Source of the DNA: Tomocerus qinae
Lineage: Eukaryota; Arthropoda; Collembola; Entomobryomorpha; Tomoceridae
Assembly (NCBI GenBank): GCA_020055645.1
Contig: CM034550.1
Location: 16,195,001-16,259,000, forward strand
Length of the DNA: 64,000 bases
Direction: 5' to 3'
The notes under the pieces were generated by a model. It ran no database searches. It was given only the letters and a program-made list of their open reading frames with translations, and was not told the DNA's origin. The number at the start of each line of letters is the position of its first letter. Within the stretch, counting starts at the first letter, position 1. Below are positions 63,571 through 64,000 of this stretch, one piece after another. The position numbers were made by a program, and so were the translations under genes.

Positions 63571-63979
63571 CTGAGACTAATATTTTCATCTTCAAGTTGG
63601 TTCAATCCTAAAGAGTCATCTCGTCTGTTTCTTCGCTCCAATAACTCCATGACCTTATCATATCAATCCCATAATTACGGATGAGATATCACAAGTGCAG
63701 TACGCATCCTATACGGAATCCACATATTTACATTTCTTCTCTCACAAACACAAATATATCCCTTGTTATGCTACAGAAACACAATTTCTACTAACATCTG
63801 TCTGACCTGAGAAACAAGTAAAGAAAAGTATTCACTTAAAACATTAAACAATGCTATTTATAGCAAATAAATTGCATATGCATATTAAAAATGAAACTGA
63901 ACATATTAAATTACAGATTGTGTGAGAGAAGCACCAACTTCTGTCTCATCATCATCACAGCTGGCGTTTTCCTTTACTT
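63571..63979 (-). CDS. Partial unknown gene at the right edge (two exons)
   Basis: Minus-strand exons 63979-63915 and 63653-63571 have good splice sites (TATTTAG|AA, TCT|GTAATT; GATAAG|GTC, CTCAG|GTAGCA) and matching phase 0 between them. They encode VKENASCDDDETEVGASLTQS followed by VMELLERRNRRDDSLGLNQL and EDENISLR, that is, an acidic stretch and then a charged, Leu-spaced segment likely to be helical or coiled-coil. The gene starts to the right of the window; where it continues to the left was not found. The family is not recognised. It could be a chance pair of exon-like stretches, but phase and composition argue for coding. Confidence 0.5.
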
Positions 63980-64000
63980 CTAAATAGAAACTTTTGCATT

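Noticed and set aside
63436-63684. Plus-strand 82-codon frame at the right edge
   Set aside because: It is antisense to the better supported minus-strand exon 63653-63571, which has splice sites on both sides.

Overview
The window is AT-rich animal DNA. Genes are split by GT-AG introns from about 70 bases to 14 kb, exons are dispersed on both strands, and there are no operons, Shine-Dalgarno sites or phage features. The gene set (calcium-regulated NADPH oxidase 5, an ER UDP-glycosyltransferase with a TQGG signature, a large ADAMTS protease) and the small DNA transposons fit an arthropod, probably a hexapod; the species cannot be named from the sequence. Gene models were built by hand, requiring GT-AG borders, matching phases at every junction, and protein continuity.

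Left third (1-26.3 kb, + strand). A complete 20-exon Nox5-type oxidase gene (1482-17722, 1460 aa) is followed by a second copy (20262-26309) that lacks exons 1-3 and most of exon 4 but is open to its stop codon (946 aa from an internal ATG). The two copies are almost identical at protein level near the C-terminus and very different in the regulatory insert. Introns of the second copy carry a hAT-like MITE and a 372-bp duplicated repeat.

Middle (27.7-34.6 kb). A four-exon UDP-glycosyltransferase (+) appears to lack both residues of the usual catalytic dyad. A 25-copy 10-bp minisatellite and a short unidentified reading frame lie downstream. On the minus strand is a three-exon gene for a 222-aa, extremely Lys/Arg/Ser/Ala-rich repeat protein of protamine or H1-tail type; its main exon contains no usable ATG and is easily overlooked because another frame is also open. 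A Harbinger-like MITE sits beside its 5' end. Next comes a two-exon orphan type I membrane protein (+).

Right half (35.3-59.8 kb, - strand). One 14-exon ADAMTS metalloprotease gene (1561 aa) occupies 24.5 kb. Its 14-kb first intron contains a nearly perfect 1.97-kb inverted-repeat (foldback) element with internal 144-bp satellite units. At the right edge two small minus-strand exons belong to another gene that enters from outside the window. The genes look functionally unrelated, apart from the two oxidase copies; the ADAMTS and the orphan membrane protein genes converge with a 0.74-kb gap.
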